Of a stretch of 64,000 nucleotides of DNA, positions 8,654 to 17,422 are shown in pieces. Each line of letters begins with the position of its first letter. Position 1 is the stretch's first letter. The DNA comes from Martinezella rhizogenes (GTDB lineage Bacteria; Pseudomonadota; Alphaproteobacteria; Rhizobiales; Rhizobiaceae): positions 186,001 to 250,000 of the forward strand of contig NZ_JUHG01000017.1 of the NCBI RefSeq assembly GCF_000799715.1, written 5' to 3'. The position numbers and the translations under genes were made by a program. The notes below the pieces were generated by a model. The model was not told the origin of the DNA, did no database searches, and worked only from the letters and a program-made list of their open reading frames with translations.

Positions 8654-9862
8654 TTATCGTCGTAACCAGGCTTCCAGTCCTTTCGCTGCGGCCCGGCCCG
8701 TGGCGAAGCAGGCGGTGAGGAGGTAGCCACCGGTCGGCGCCTCCCAGTCGAGCATTTCTCCGGCAGCGAACACGCCGGGAAGCGCCTTCAGCATATATCC
8801 GTCGTCGACACCGTCCCAGCGGATGCCGCCGGCGGACGAAATGGCCTCGGCGATGGGCCGCGGCCGTAGCAGCGGGATCGGCAAGGCCTTGATTAGCCGC
8901 GATAGCTGTTCCGGATCAGCGAGAGCAGTCGGCGAGGCGAGTTCCCGCAGCAACACCGTCTTGACGCCCTCGATCCCCGCGCCCTTGCGCAGGCGATTGG
9001 AGAGGCTGGCCTTTGCATCCTGCCGCGCCAGATCGCGCGACAAGCGTTCCGCCGTTCTACCAGGTGCGAGATCGACCAGCAGTGCGGCCTTGCCTTCGCT
9101 CGCGAGCCGGTCGCGCAGGCGGGCGGCATGGGCATAGACGAGGCTGCCTTCGATGCCGTGTTGGGAAATGACGAATTCGCCCGGAAATGTGCCTGCATCC
9201 GAGCTTGCCGTTACTGCCTTCAGCGGCGCGCCGGCGAAGCGCTCCTTGAAGATTGCGCTCCAGGCGACATCGAAACCACAATTGGCGGGCTGAAAGTCGC
9301 CGATATCGACGCCCTTATCTCGCAGCCAGCTGGTCCAACCAGCGTCCGAACCGAGCCGGGGATAGCTCGCGCCGCCGAGCGCCAGCAGCGCTGCGTCGCA
9401 ACGCACGATTTTGCGTCCCTTAGGCGTCTCGAAGGCAAAGCCGTCTTCGGCGAAGCCCGACCAGCGGTGCCGCGTCAAAACTCTGACGCCCTGTGCTTCC
9501 AGCCTGCCAAGCCAGGCGCGCAGCAGCGGGGAGGCCTTCATGGCTTTCGGAAAGACGCGGCCGGAGGTGCCGGTGAATGTCTCCGTGCCGAGCTCCACCG
9601 CCCAGTCCTTGATATTGTCGGGCGTGAAGGCCTCAAGGGCGGGGCGCAGGCGTTCGGAGGCTGGGCCGAACCGATTGGCAAAGCGGGCAAAATCCTCGGA
9701 ATGGGTGATATTGAGACCGGATTTCCCCGCCAGCAGGAATTTGCGCGCAACCGTTGGCATGCTGTCATAGACGGTGACCTGATGGCCGGAAACAGACAGC
9801 ACTTCGGCCGCCATCAAGCCGGCCGGCCCGCCACCGATAATCGCGATCTGTCTATCCGTCAT
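8654..9862 (-). CDS. HI0933/BaiN-like FAD-dependent oxidoreductase (TIGR03862-type)
   Basis: A flavoprotein of about 402 residues. The N terminus MTDRQIAIIGGGPAGLMAAE is a dinucleotide-binding fold, and the C terminus has the second FAD contact (GVFAAGEMLDWEAPTGGYLL) with a GxATG-like helix after it, as in HI0933-like proteins. I place the start at 9862 because the Rossmann strand should lie close to the N terminus. The frame remains open for another 52 codons upstream, with a second methionine 25 codons upstream of it. The function of this subfamily is not established; members are treated as putative NAD(P)/FAD oxidoreductases. It faces the epimerase gene tail to tail with 22 bases between stops. 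Confidence 0.8.
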   Translation of the reverse strand: MTDRQIAIIGGGPAGLMAAEVLSVSGHQVTVYDSMPTVARKFLLAGKSGLNITHSEDFARFANRFGPASERLRPALEAFTPDNIKDWAVELGTETFTGTSGRVFPKAMKASPLLRAWLGRLEAQGVRVLTRHRWSGFAEDGFAFETPKGRKIVRCDAALLALGGASYPRLGSDAGWTSWLRDKGVDIGDFQPANCGFDVAWSAIFKERFAGAPLKAVTASSDAGTFPGEFVISQHGIEGSLVYAHAARLRDRLASEGKAALLVDLAPGRTAERLSRDLARQDAKASLSNRLRKGAGIEGVKTVLLRELASPTALADPEQLSRLIKALPIPLLRPRPIAEAISSAGGIRWDGVDDGYMLKALPGVFAAGEMLDWEAPTGGYLLTACFATGRAAAKGLEAWLRR

Positions 9863-10025
9863 GGAGCCGTCCGGCGCTGCTTCGTTTGCGTTGTCTTGAG
9901 CCGAGCGGCCGTCGAAAGCAAGGTGGTTTCTGCTCATCGGCGCCGTTCTTCCATGCGGTCGGCGGGCAGGTTTGGACTGGGTTGACCGACGAGTTACGTT
10001 GCTTTCGCGAAAGCGCAAATTTATA

Positions 10026-10039
10026 TAACTATGTAGTTA
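10026..10039. promoter_or_regulatory. Candidate TetR operator in front of its own gene
   Basis: TAACTATGTAGTTA is a near-perfect palindrome (one off-centre mismatch) 106 bases before the tetR start. It differs by one base from the perfect palindrome TAACTATATAGTTA at 10947-10960, just before the operon that follows tetR. The repetition of the same 14-mer at both promoters is the evidence for autoregulation plus control of the operon. Confidence 0.7.
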
Positions 10040-10144
10040 CTCAACCCTCCGATTTCTGGGAGGCTGTCAACTTGCGCGCCGATCGGTTACTTGTCGGTGG
10101 CGAGAAGGCCGCATCGGCCTTGCCCAATACAGCCGGGAACTTTG

Positions 10145-10852
10145 ATGTCTGAAGCCAAAACCGCAAAGAGCCGATCGAAGAGCGTTGATGTCGAGACCGC
10201 CGGACCCGCGATATCGAGCCCGCCTGTCGAGCGGCCACGGCTTCGGGATGCGGAGCGCACCAGCAAGGCGATCCTGGCGGCGGCGACCAAGGAGTTTGCC
10301 GAGCGTGGCTATGGCGGCGCCCGTGTCGATGCCATCGCCGAGCGCGCCAAGATCAACAAGCGCATGCTTTACCACTATTTCGGCGGCAAGGACGCGCTCT
10401 ATGTCGCTGTCCTCGAGGGCAGTTACGTTGCCATCCGTTCGGCGGAATCAAGGCTTGATCTCTCGCGTCGTAGTCCCAGCGAGGGCATGCGGGAGCTGGT
10501 TGTTTTCACATGGAAATATTTCCTGGATCATCCGGAATTCCTCGGTATTCTCAGCACGGAAAACATGCAGAAGGCGCGCTTCCTGAAGCGCTCGGCGCGG
10601 ATTTTCGAGCTGCATTCGCCGCTGGTCGCGGAGATTTCCGGTCTGCTCGACCGTGGCGTTGCCACCGGCGATTTCCGTTCCGGCTGCGATCCCGTCAAGA
10701 TCTATATGAGCATCGCGGCGCTTGGCTCCTTCTTCCTGACGAACCGCTGGACGCTGTCGACGATTTTTCAGCGCAACCTATCCGAGAAATCGGAAATCGA
10801 CGCCTGGGGCGAGCATATCATCGAGGTCATCTTCGCCTATCTGCGCCCCTAG
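10145..10852 (+). CDS. TetR-family transcriptional regulator
   Basis: A 235-residue regulator. The helix-turn-helix lies at about residues 45-95 (AILAAATKEFAERGYGGARV, then INKRMLYHYFGGKDALY), and the C-terminal ligand domain matches the TetR_C type with LYHYF-linked helices. The ATG at 10145 is chosen over an upstream open frame because the upstream codons run through the promoter. A 25-residue polar N-terminal extension rich in Lys, Ser and Pro precedes the DNA-binding domain. It is 128 bases upstream of, and on the same strand as, the dehydrogenase-aldolase-isomerase operon. Shared palindromes at 10026 and 10947 suggest that it represses both itself and the operon until an unknown ligand binds. 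Confidence 0.9.
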   Translation: MSEAKTAKSRSKSVDVETAGPAISSPPVERPRLRDAERTSKAILAAATKEFAERGYGGARVDAIAERAKINKRMLYHYFGGKDALYVAVLEGSYVAIRSAESRLDLSRRSPSEGMRELVVFTWKYFLDHPEFLGILSTENMQKARFLKRSARIFELHSPLVAEISGLLDRGVATGDFRSGCDPVKIYMSIAALGSFFLTNRWTLSTIFQRNLSEKSEIDAWGEHIIEVIFAYLRP

Positions 10853-10915
10853 GAACGCGCGCCGCCCGATTTGAGCCAATCGCATTATTGCCGCAGCAAC
10901 CGTCGACGACAGTCG

Positions 10916-10960
10916 TTGACAGAGCCGTATTGTCGTGTCAATCATGTAACTATATAGTTA
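10916..10960 (+). promoter_or_regulatory. Promoter with overlapping TetR operator for the 10.98-14.18 kb operon
   Basis: TTGACA at 10916-10921 is a consensus -35 box. About 17 bases on is a weak -10-like stretch (CAATCAT, 10939-10945). The perfect 14-base palindrome TAACTATATAGTTA occupies 10947-10960, that is, around the expected transcription start, where a bound repressor would block RNA polymerase. GGGAGGA and the ATG at 10980 follow. Confidence 0.65.
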
Positions 10961-10979
10961 TTTACGGGAGGAATGACTT

Positions 10980-12137
10980 ATGGCGACAAAGCCGATCGGC
11001 ATCATCATGCACGGCATTACCGGCCGCATGGGGTACAATCAGCATCTGGTGCGCTCGATCCTGGCGATCCGTGACCAGGGGGGTGTGCTGCTCGCGAACG
11101 GCGACAGGTTGATGCCCGAGCCGATCCTTGTCGGCCGCAATGCCGAGAAGATCGCGGAGATTGCGCGCAAGCACGGCGTCGCCAAGACGACCACCGATCT
11201 CGACAGCGCCCTTACCGATCCCAACAATACGATCTTCTTCGATGCCGGCTCGACACAGATGCGCGTCTCTTTGCTGGAGCGGGCAATTGCCGCCGGCAAG
11301 CATGTCTATTGCGAAAAGCCGATTTCCGAGACTCTCGACGAGGCGCTTTCGGTTGCTGCCTCGGCGGAGCGCCGCGGCGTCAAGAATGGTGTCGTACAGG
11401 ACAAGCTGTTCCTGCCGGGCTTGCGCAAGATCGCCATGCTGCGCGACAGCGGCTTCTTCGGCAAGATCCTCTCGGTGCGCGGCGAGTTTGGCTACTGGGT
11501 TTTCGAAGGCGACTGGGGCATTAAGGCGCAACGGCCGTCCTGGAACTATCGCAAGGCCGAGGGCGGCGGCATGATCCTCGATATGCTGCCGCACTGGCGC
11601 TACGTGCTCGACAATCTCTTCGGCGAGGTCAAAGCTGTGAGCTGTTACGGTGCGACCCATATTCCAAGCCGTGTCGATGAAAGCGGCAAGACCTATGTCG
11701 CCGATGCCGACGATTCCGCCTATGCCACTTTCGAGCTCGAGGGCGGCATCGTCGCCCATATCAATTCCTCCTGGGCCGTCCGCGTCCGCCGTGACGATCT
11801 CGTCACTTTCCAGGTCGATGGTACGCATGGTTCGGCGGTCTGCGGTCTGATGCGCTGCTTCACGCAGCACCGTGTCAATACGCCGAAGCCGGTGTGGAAT
11901 CCGGATCAGCCGCAGACGATCGATTTCTTCGACACCTGGGACGAGGTGCCGGATACGCAGGTTTTCGACAACGGGTTCAAGGCGCAGTGGGAGGGTTTCC
12001 TGCGCCATGTCGCCGAAGATGCGCCATGGAAATTCACGCTTCGTGAAGGCGCCAAGGGCGTTCAGCTTGCCGAGCTTGCTCAGAAGAGCTGGTCGGAGCG
12101 CCGCTGGGTCGACGTTCCCGCACTTGCCGCGCGCTAG
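10980..12137 (+). CDS. Gfo/Idh/MocA-family oxidoreductase
   Basis: A 385-residue NAD(P)-dependent dehydrogenase of the Gfo/Idh/MocA type, which oxidises hydroxyls of sugars, inositols or sugar acids. The N-terminal nucleotide-binding fold begins IGIIMHGITGRMGYNQH, an unusual variant with GITGRMG in place of the commoner GxGxxG. The family hallmark EKPIS follows HVYC at about residue 108. The C-terminal half is the alpha/beta substrate domain (SVRGEFGYWVFEG, FELEGGIVAHINSSW). It starts after a strong GGGAGGA site and is the first of three tightly spaced genes, with 12 bases to the next. It is probably the first step of an uncharacterised catabolic route under TetR control. Confidence 0.87.
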   Translation: MATKPIGIIMHGITGRMGYNQHLVRSILAIRDQGGVLLANGDRLMPEPILVGRNAEKIAEIARKHGVAKTTTDLDSALTDPNNTIFFDAGSTQMRVSLLERAIAAGKHVYCEKPISETLDEALSVAASAERRGVKNGVVQDKLFLPGLRKIAMLRDSGFFGKILSVRGEFGYWVFEGDWGIKAQRPSWNYRKAEGGGMILDMLPHWRYVLDNLFGEVKAVSCYGATHIPSRVDESGKTYVADADDSAYATFELEGGIVAHINSSWAVRVRRDDLVTFQVDGTHGSAVCGLMRCFTQHRVNTPKPVWNPDQPQTIDFFDTWDEVPDTQVFDNGFKAQWEGFLRHVAEDAPWKFTLREGAKGVQLAELAQKSWSERRWVDVPALAAR

Positions 12138-12149
12138 GAGGTCGAGATC

Positions 12150-13325
12150 ATGACCAAGACTCTTCGTTTGCCCACGGCTGACGGCAAGCTCGCTGATTTC
12201 ACTGTCACCAATACACCGCTCAGCCCGCCGGAGCGCCCGGCCGGTGGCCATCGTTTTAATCGTGTCGCCTATGCGGCCGCCCATGTGGTCGTCGATCCCC
12301 TGGCGGATAACGATCCCTGGCTCGACCGCAATATCGACTGGGAGCGCACGATCGCGTTTCGCGAATATCTCTGGGATCTCGGTCTCGGCGTGGCGGAAGC
12401 CATGGACACGGCGCAGCGCGGCATGGGCCTTGACTGGACCGGCGCCAAGGAGCTGATCACCCACGCACAGTCGGCCGCCCGCAATCGCCCGGACGCGCTG
12501 ATCGCCTATGGCGCCGGCACCGATCATCTCGCTCCCGGCCCCGACGTTACCATCGATGACGTCATCCGCGCCTATGAGGAGCAGGTCGCCTTCGTCGAAG
12601 GCCAGGGCGGGCGCATCATCCTGATGGCGAGCCGTGCGCTTGCTGCTGTGGCCAAGGGGCCGGACGATTATATCCGCGTCTATAACCGCATTCTCGGCCA
12701 AGTGAAGCAGCCGGTGATGATCCACTGGCTCGGCTCGATGTTCGATCCGGCGCTGGCGGGCTATTGGGGATCGTCGGACGATCTGCGCGCCATGGAAACG
12801 GCGGTCGCCATCATCAACGACAACGCTGCCAAGGTCGATGGCGTCAAGATCTCGCTGCTGTCGGCCGAAAAAGAGATCGTCATGCGTCGCCGTCTCGACC
12901 CGGCGATCAAGATGTATACCGGAGACGATTTCAACTATGCAGACTTGATCGCCGGCGACAGCCAGGGTTATTCGCATGCGCTGCTCGGCATCTTCGACGC
13001 GATTGCGCCGGCGGCAAGTGTGGCCCTCTCCAAGCTCGCTCAGAACGATCTTGATGCTTTCCATCAGATACTGGCGCCGACCGTTCCGCTGTCACGCCAT
13101 ATCTTCAAGGCGCCGACGCGCTTCTACAAGACCGGCGTCGTCTTCCTCGCCTATCTCAATGGCTTTCAGGATCATTTCCAGATGCTGGGCGGCCAGCAGA
13201 GCACGCGCTCTGTCGTGCATCTTTCCGAGCTCTTCCGTCTGGCGGATACGGCGCGTGTTCTAAGGGATCCCGATCTTGCCGTGCAACGGATGAGGACGAT
13301 CCTTGCAACGGTTGGCGTCGCCTAA
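12150..13325 (+). CDS. DUF993 protein, dihydrodipicolinate synthase/aldolase-like
   Basis: A 391-residue TIM-barrel protein of the DUF993 family, distantly related to dihydrodipicolinate synthase and N-acetylneuraminate lyase. Recognisable family stretches are FNRVAYAAAHVVVDP near residue 37, NIDWERTIAFREYLW near 61 and GAGTDH near 121. Lys233 in DGVKISLLS sits where class I aldolases of this fold form the Schiff base, so a retro-aldol or lyase reaction is plausible. No family member has a reaction I can name with confidence. It lies between a sugar dehydrogenase and a TIM-barrel isomerase, which fits a carbon-carbon cleavage of an oxidised sugar. Confidence 0.82.
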   Translation: MTKTLRLPTADGKLADFTVTNTPLSPPERPAGGHRFNRVAYAAAHVVVDPLADNDPWLDRNIDWERTIAFREYLWDLGLGVAEAMDTAQRGMGLDWTGAKELITHAQSAARNRPDALIAYGAGTDHLAPGPDVTIDDVIRAYEEQVAFVEGQGGRIILMASRALAAVAKGPDDYIRVYNRILGQVKQPVMIHWLGSMFDPALAGYWGSSDDLRAMETAVAIINDNAAKVDGVKISLLSAEKEIVMRRRLDPAIKMYTGDDFNYADLIAGDSQGYSHALLGIFDAIAPAASVALSKLAQNDLDAFHQILAPTVPLSRHIFKAPTRFYKTGVVFLAYLNGFQDHFQMLGGQQSTRSVVHLSELFRLADTARVLRDPDLAVQRMRTILATVGVA

Positions 13326-13355
13326 TCGGAAACAGGATCTGGGAGGATCATCTGC

Positions 13356-14180
13356 ATGGCTATATCCGGCCTTTCCATCAATCTTGCGACTGTGCGCCAG
13401 CAATATGACATGCGCCAGGCCGTCGATGCCTGCCTGAAGCAGGATATTGTCGCGATCGCACCGTGGCGCGATCAGGTGCACAAGATCGGCCTTTCCGAGG
13501 CAGCAAAGATCGTGGCCGACAACCGGCTGCAGGTGACCGGCCTTTGCCGCGGCGGCATGTTTCCGGCCGCCGATGCCGAGGGTTTGAAGGCGGCGATCGA
13601 TGACAACAAGCGGGCGATCGACGAGGCGGCGGCGTTGAATGCCGATTGCCTCGTGCTTGTCGTTGGCGGCCTGCCGAAGGGGTCAAAAGACATCGGCCAA
13701 GCTCGTGCAATGGTGGCGGATGGTATCGCGACAATCCTGCCGCATGCCCGCAGCGCCGGCATTCCGCTGGCGATCGAGCCGCTGCATCCGATGTATGCCG
13801 CCGACCGTGCCTGCGTGAACACGCTGGAGCAGGCACTCGACATTTGCGACCTGCTGGGTGAGGGCGTCGGCGTGGCTATCGACGTCTATCACGTCTGGTG
13901 GGATCCGAAACTCTACGAACAGATCGCCCGCGCCGGTTCCAATGGCCAGATCCTGGCACACCACATCTGCGACTGGCTGGTGCCGACGACGGATCTCCTG
14001 CTCGATCGCGGTATGATGGGCGACGGCGTCATCGACCTGAAGCGCATTCGCGCAGCCATCGAGAAGGCCGGTTATGTCGGAGCGCAGGAAGTGGAAATCT
14101 TCTCTGAAGCGAACTGGTGGAAACGGCCCGGGGAAGAGGTTCTCTCCACCTGCGTCGATCGGTTTCGCAGTGTCTGCTGA
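13356..14180 (+). CDS. Sugar phosphate isomerase/epimerase family protein (TIM barrel)
   Basis: A 274-residue AP-endonuclease-2/xylose-isomerase-like barrel. Likely metal ligands are seen in LAIEPLHPM (Glu), VAIDVYHVWWDP (Asp, His), HHICDW (His, Asp) and QEVEIFSE (Glu), in the order usual for the family. These proteins isomerise or epimerise keto sugars and related compounds using a divalent metal. GGGAGGATC precedes the start. It is the last gene of the TetR-controlled operon, with 30 bases to the DUF993 gene. The combination dehydrogenase, isomerase and aldolase looks like a complete three-step breakdown. Confidence 0.85.
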   Translation: MAISGLSINLATVRQQYDMRQAVDACLKQDIVAIAPWRDQVHKIGLSEAAKIVADNRLQVTGLCRGGMFPAADAEGLKAAIDDNKRAIDEAAALNADCLVLVVGGLPKGSKDIGQARAMVADGIATILPHARSAGIPLAIEPLHPMYAADRACVNTLEQALDICDLLGEGVGVAIDVYHVWWDPKLYEQIARAGSNGQILAHHICDWLVPTTDLLLDRGMMGDGVIDLKRIRAAIEKAGYVGAQEVEIFSEANWWKRPGEEVLSTCVDRFRSVC

Positions 14181-14204
14181 TGCAGGCCGAGAATATCGAA
14201 AGAC

Positions 14205-14235
14205 ATAAAAATGCCGGGCCACTTCTGGCCCGGCA
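14205..14235 (-). terminator. Rho-independent terminator of the LivK-type gene
   Basis: Read on the minus strand: TGCCGGGCC, loop of six, GGCCCGGCA, then TTTTTATG. It is a perfect 9-base-pair GC-rich stem with a T-run only on this strand. It lies 27 bases past the stop of the minus-strand binding-protein gene, between two convergent genes. Confidence 0.88.
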
Positions 14236-14261
14236 CATGTTGAAGACTTGATTGTTACGGC

Positions 14262-15368
14262 TTATTCGGCCGAAACGATCTTGCCGGCTTCCCATTTGTA
14301 GAGCGAGAAGCTCTGCGAGGTGAGATCGCCGGTTTCGCCGTAGGTGACCTTGCCGATGGCGGTGTCAACCGGCTCGCCACTCTTCAGCGCGGTGCCGACA
14401 GCTTCCGCATCGTCGGCGCTACCAGCTTTTTCGATGCCAGCCTTCAAGACCTGCACGGCGGCATAGGCATTCAGCGTGAAGGCTTCGGCCGGAATGTTGC
14501 GGGTCTTCAGAGCCGCGACGGCTGCCTGAGAGTCCGAGTTCTTCAGCGCGTCGGAGGCGTTGGTGAAGATCGTACCGGCGGCGGCTTCGTTGCCGATCGC
14601 CCAATATTCGCTGTTCGAGAGGCCGTCGCCGCCGATGATCTGCGCAGAAACGGAGATGTCCTTCAGCTGGCGAGCGAGCAGGCCACCTTCCGGATGATAA
14701 CCACCGAAATAGATGAGATCGACGCCGGCTTGTTTCAGCTTCGCCGTCAGCGCGCTGTAGTCCTTTTCATTGGGGGTCAGCGAGTCGTTGATTACTTCGG
14801 TCAGGCCACCGGCATTGAGCGTCGCCTTGAAAGCATCCGCGAGGCCTTTGCCGTAGGCGCCCTTGTCGTTGAGAATCGCGATCTTCTTGTCTTTGAAGTT
14901 CTTCAGCACGTAGTTGGCGGCAACGGTCGCCTGCTGGTCATCGCGACCGCAGGTGCGCAGGACGTTGGTCAGGCCACGCTTGGTGAGGTCAGGCGCGGTT
15001 GCTGTCGGCGTCACCATCAGGATGCCGTTTTCAGCGAGCGCATCCGAAACCGGAATGGCAACACCCGAGGTTACCGGACCGACGACGAAACGAATGCTGT
15101 CGCCGACGAAGCCATTGGCGACGGAGACGCCCTGCTTCGGATCGCCGGCATCGTCACCGAGCTTCAGGACGAGCTTCTGGCCGAGAATGCCACCGCTCTT
15201 GTTGATTTCGTCGATGGCGGTCTCCGCGCCATTCTTGACCTGGTCGCCATAAGCGGCGACCGGACCGGTCAGCGGCGCGATCAGGCCGATGGTGATATCG
15301 GCATGCGCGAGCGGCGCAAAGGCAAGCGAGGCGATGAAGGTCGCAGCCGTCAATGTCTTCAGACTCAT
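14262..15368 (-). CDS. Branched-chain amino acid-type ABC substrate-binding protein (LivK-like)
   Basis: A periplasmic binding protein of 368 residues. The signal peptide is at residues 1-23 (MSLKTLTAATFIASLAFAPLAHA, cleaved before DITIG). The mature protein opens with IGLIAPLTGPVAAYGDQVKNGAE, the classic type I periplasmic-binding start of LivJ/LivK. AKKxGVSVANGFVGD-like and GGYHPEGG segments follow. AAGGAGAGAG gives a strong ribosome site. No permease or ATPase genes are adjacent, so it is an orphan binding protein that probably feeds a liv-type transporter encoded elsewhere. It is monocistronic, ending in its own terminator at 14205-14235. Hydrophobic amino acids are the usual ligands of the family. 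Confidence 0.9.
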   Translation of the reverse strand: MSLKTLTAATFIASLAFAPLAHADITIGLIAPLTGPVAAYGDQVKNGAETAIDEINKSGGILGQKLVLKLGDDAGDPKQGVSVANGFVGDSIRFVVGPVTSGVAIPVSDALAENGILMVTPTATAPDLTKRGLTNVLRTCGRDDQQATVAANYVLKNFKDKKIAILNDKGAYGKGLADAFKATLNAGGLTEVINDSLTPNEKDYSALTAKLKQAGVDLIYFGGYHPEGGLLARQLKDISVSAQIIGGDGLSNSEYWAIGNEAAAGTIFTNASDALKNSDSQAAVAALKTRNIPAEAFTLNAYAAVQVLKAGIEKAGSADDAEAVGTALKSGEPVDTAIGKVTYGETGDLTSQSFSLYKWEAGKIVSAE

Positions 15369-15654
15369 TTTCTCTCTCCTTGGATGGGTACTATGGCCCT
15401 TTGAACCCGCCGCAATGGCCTGTCGTCATGCGCGAACTGCCGTGAGGCGTCCTGAAACGAAGACAGGAAGTGACATCGAGGCCGATAAGCGCTTTCGGAC
15501 ATTTTTGACCTCAAAAGCGCTCATAAGGGTAGTTTCTGTAGGAATATTAGCGCGATTCCGCAAGAAAATAACCGTCCCGAAGACAATTTTGACGCGTTTT
15601 CGAGAATTCTTATTGAAGGCCAGCCCCCAGGATTTGACGGGTTAGAGCCGTTTC

Positions 15655-16650
15655 TTAGCCGCCTTCAGTACCGCCGCCGGTGGGTCCCCAGCTTCCGGTC
15701 ATCAGTGAACTGGGTGACCAACCATCCTCGTGGAATTTCCAGCGCAGCGGCAAGGCGCCCGGACGGCGGACGATGTTGCGCGGTGTGAAGCGCCACAGCC
15801 GCTCCGCGCCCTGAAAGGCTGATATCTCCGGCGAATCCAGAATGACCTCCGCCTCGCCGCTGAGTTGCAGTAGCTCGCCATTTTCGAAATCGGCAAAGAC
15901 CAGCCCTGCTTTCGGATTGAGAACGAAATTGCCGAGCGTGTTGAAGAACAGGTTGCCGCTAAAGTCCGGGATAGTCAGCACGCCGTCCTCGCCGATGCGC
16001 ACAAAACCCGCTTTGCCGCCGCGATGCGATACGTCCACCTGTCTCCGCCCGCCCTCGCGGTCCACATAGGAGGCAACGAAGAAGGTGTCGGCGCCGGCGA
16101 TCATCTGCTTTGCCCTGGCGTCGAGTGCAGTCTGATGTATTGCTTGCTGATCCGTCTGTCTGGACGGATTGCGGACCAAGGTGAAATCCCGCAGCTGGAT
16201 GTATCTGGGACAGTTGCCGTAGGCCTGAGCGACCGTGACGTCGAAGCTATCATTTCCATGCCGACGGATCGTGCCGTTCAGCCGGTTGCGGCGGCGGGTA
16301 TGAAGCTCGATTCCCAGCATGCCGATGGCGTCGCCATCATCCATGCCCGCGTCGGCGGGGTCGGCCGGATCACGGGCAAGGTCGACACTTAGCGTATGGA
16401 TATCGGGACTATGCAGAAAGCCGGGACGGCCGGCCCGCAGCGTCGCCCAGGCGTCGCCTTCAGCATCGACGCTGCCGAGCACGATGAAGGGCAGCTGCGG
16501 ATAGAAGTCGCGGTGCTGGTCAATCAGATGATCGCGCAGCACGCGCTGGCCGAGCTCGCCCATTCGTTCCGCGACGCCTACCGTTTTCTGCAGGGCGATT
16601 TCCCCGGCATGCCAGGGAGAGGCACTTTCGGCTATGTCGGTGGTGAACAT
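15655..16650 (-). CDS. Pyridoxamine 5'-phosphate oxidase-related FMN-binding protein
   Basis: A protein of about 331 residues with the split-barrel FMN-binding fold in its C-terminal half (GNLFFNTLGNFVLNPKAGLVFADFENG), plus an N-terminal region seen in the larger members of this group (FIVLGSVDAEGDAWATLRAG). The ATG at 16650 follows AAGGACGG and is preferred to another methionine five codons upstream. Family members are flavin-dependent oxidoreductases of mostly unknown substrate. It is 21 bases downstream of the GST gene on the same strand. The pair probably forms an operon divergent from the LysR gene at 17423 and may serve detoxification or redox stress. Confidence 0.82.
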   Translation of the reverse strand: MFTTDIAESASPWHAGEIALQKTVGVAERMGELGQRVLRDHLIDQHRDFYPQLPFIVLGSVDAEGDAWATLRAGRPGFLHSPDIHTLSVDLARDPADPADAGMDDGDAIGMLGIELHTRRRNRLNGTIRRHGNDSFDVTVAQAYGNCPRYIQLRDFTLVRNPSRQTDQQAIHQTALDARAKQMIAGADTFFVASYVDREGGRRQVDVSHRGGKAGFVRIGEDGVLTIPDFSGNLFFNTLGNFVLNPKAGLVFADFENGELLQLSGEAEVILDSPEISAFQGAERLWRFTPRNIVRRPGALPLRWKFHEDGWSPSSLMTGSWGPTGGGTEGG

Positions 16651-16671
16651 GATCCGTCCTTTCAACGAGCC

Positions 16672-17289
16672 TCAAGCCGCGTCGGCAATGCCGACCGGCG
16701 TCTTTTGGAAGGGATAAAAGCCCGGCAAAGCTTCGATGCGAGCAAGCCAGGCGGTGACGTTATGATACTGGAAGCGATCGACATTGCCCTCCGGCGCGCG
16801 GGCGATGTAGCTATAGAGCGCGACATCGGCGATGGTCGGATGATCGGCCGCGATCCATTGGCGGACGGCAAGCTCCGCGTCGATCAGCGCCAGGATGGCA
16901 TGGGCGCGGGCGATCACCTCATCCGCATCGAACTTGGCGCCGAAGACGGTGATGAGGCGGGCGGCGCAGGGGCCGTAGGCGATTTGGCCCGAGGCCACCG
17001 AAAGCCAGCGCTGCACGGCGGCAGCGCCAATTGCGTCGTCCGGCAGCCAGCTTTTCTCAGCGTATGTCTTGGCAAGATAGACGAGGATGGCGGTGGAGTC
17101 CGAGACGATGACACCGTTATCATCCAGTACTGGCACCTGCCCGAAAGGATTGAGCGCCAGGAATGCCGGCGTCTTGTGTTCGCCCTTGGCAAGATCGACC
17201 TCGACGATATCGGCATCGACGCCGATCAACGAGAGGAACAGGCGAGCGCGGTGGGAATGACCGGATAGCGGATGGAAATAGAGCTTCAT
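16672..17289 (-). CDS. Glutathione S-transferase family protein
   Basis: A 205-residue GST. The N-terminal thioredoxin-like domain has MKLYFHPLSGHSHRARLFLSL, with Ser residues at the position that activates glutathione, then NPFGQVPVLDD with the cis-proline and SDSTAILVYLA, which binds the gamma-glutamyl part. The C-terminal helical domain carries ADHPTIADVALYSYI, with the conserved N-capping and Asp motif. Transferases of this type conjugate or reduce electrophilic compounds with glutathione in the cytoplasm. It is the first gene of a two-gene operon with the FMN-binding protein, and the divergent LysR regulator starts 134 bases away. Confidence 0.9.
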   Translation of the reverse strand: MKLYFHPLSGHSHRARLFLSLIGVDADIVEVDLAKGEHKTPAFLALNPFGQVPVLDDNGVIVSDSTAILVYLAKTYAEKSWLPDDAIGAAAVQRWLSVASGQIAYGPCAARLITVFGAKFDADEVIARAHAILALIDAELAVRQWIAADHPTIADVALYSYIARAPEGNVDRFQYHNVTAWLARIEALPGFYPFQKTPVGIADAA

Positions 17290-17337
17290 GTTTTAGTCTC
17301 CGGGTTGGGGGGTGGTGGACCCGATGCAAACATGATT

Positions 17338-17353
17338 GTTCCCAGTTGAGAAC
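17338..17353. promoter_or_regulatory. Candidate LysR-type operator between gst and lysR
   Basis: GTTCCCAGTTGAGAAC is a 16-base palindrome with one mismatched pair in the 133-base gap between the divergent gst and lysR genes. It includes a T-N11-A spacing, the usual shape of LysR-type binding sites. Being centred between the two starts, it could serve both promoters. Confidence 0.5.
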
Positions 17354-17422
17354 AGAAGTGCGATAGTGAACAAGAAACTATTCCAGAATACGAAATAATC
17401 TCGATCACGGCAGGAGACGCGG

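Noticed and set aside
10962..13064. A 700-codon open frame on the minus strand over the TetR operon
   Set aside because: It lies antisense to two well-recognised genes, has no family motif and is explained by GC-rich codon bias that keeps stop codons rare in the opposite strand.
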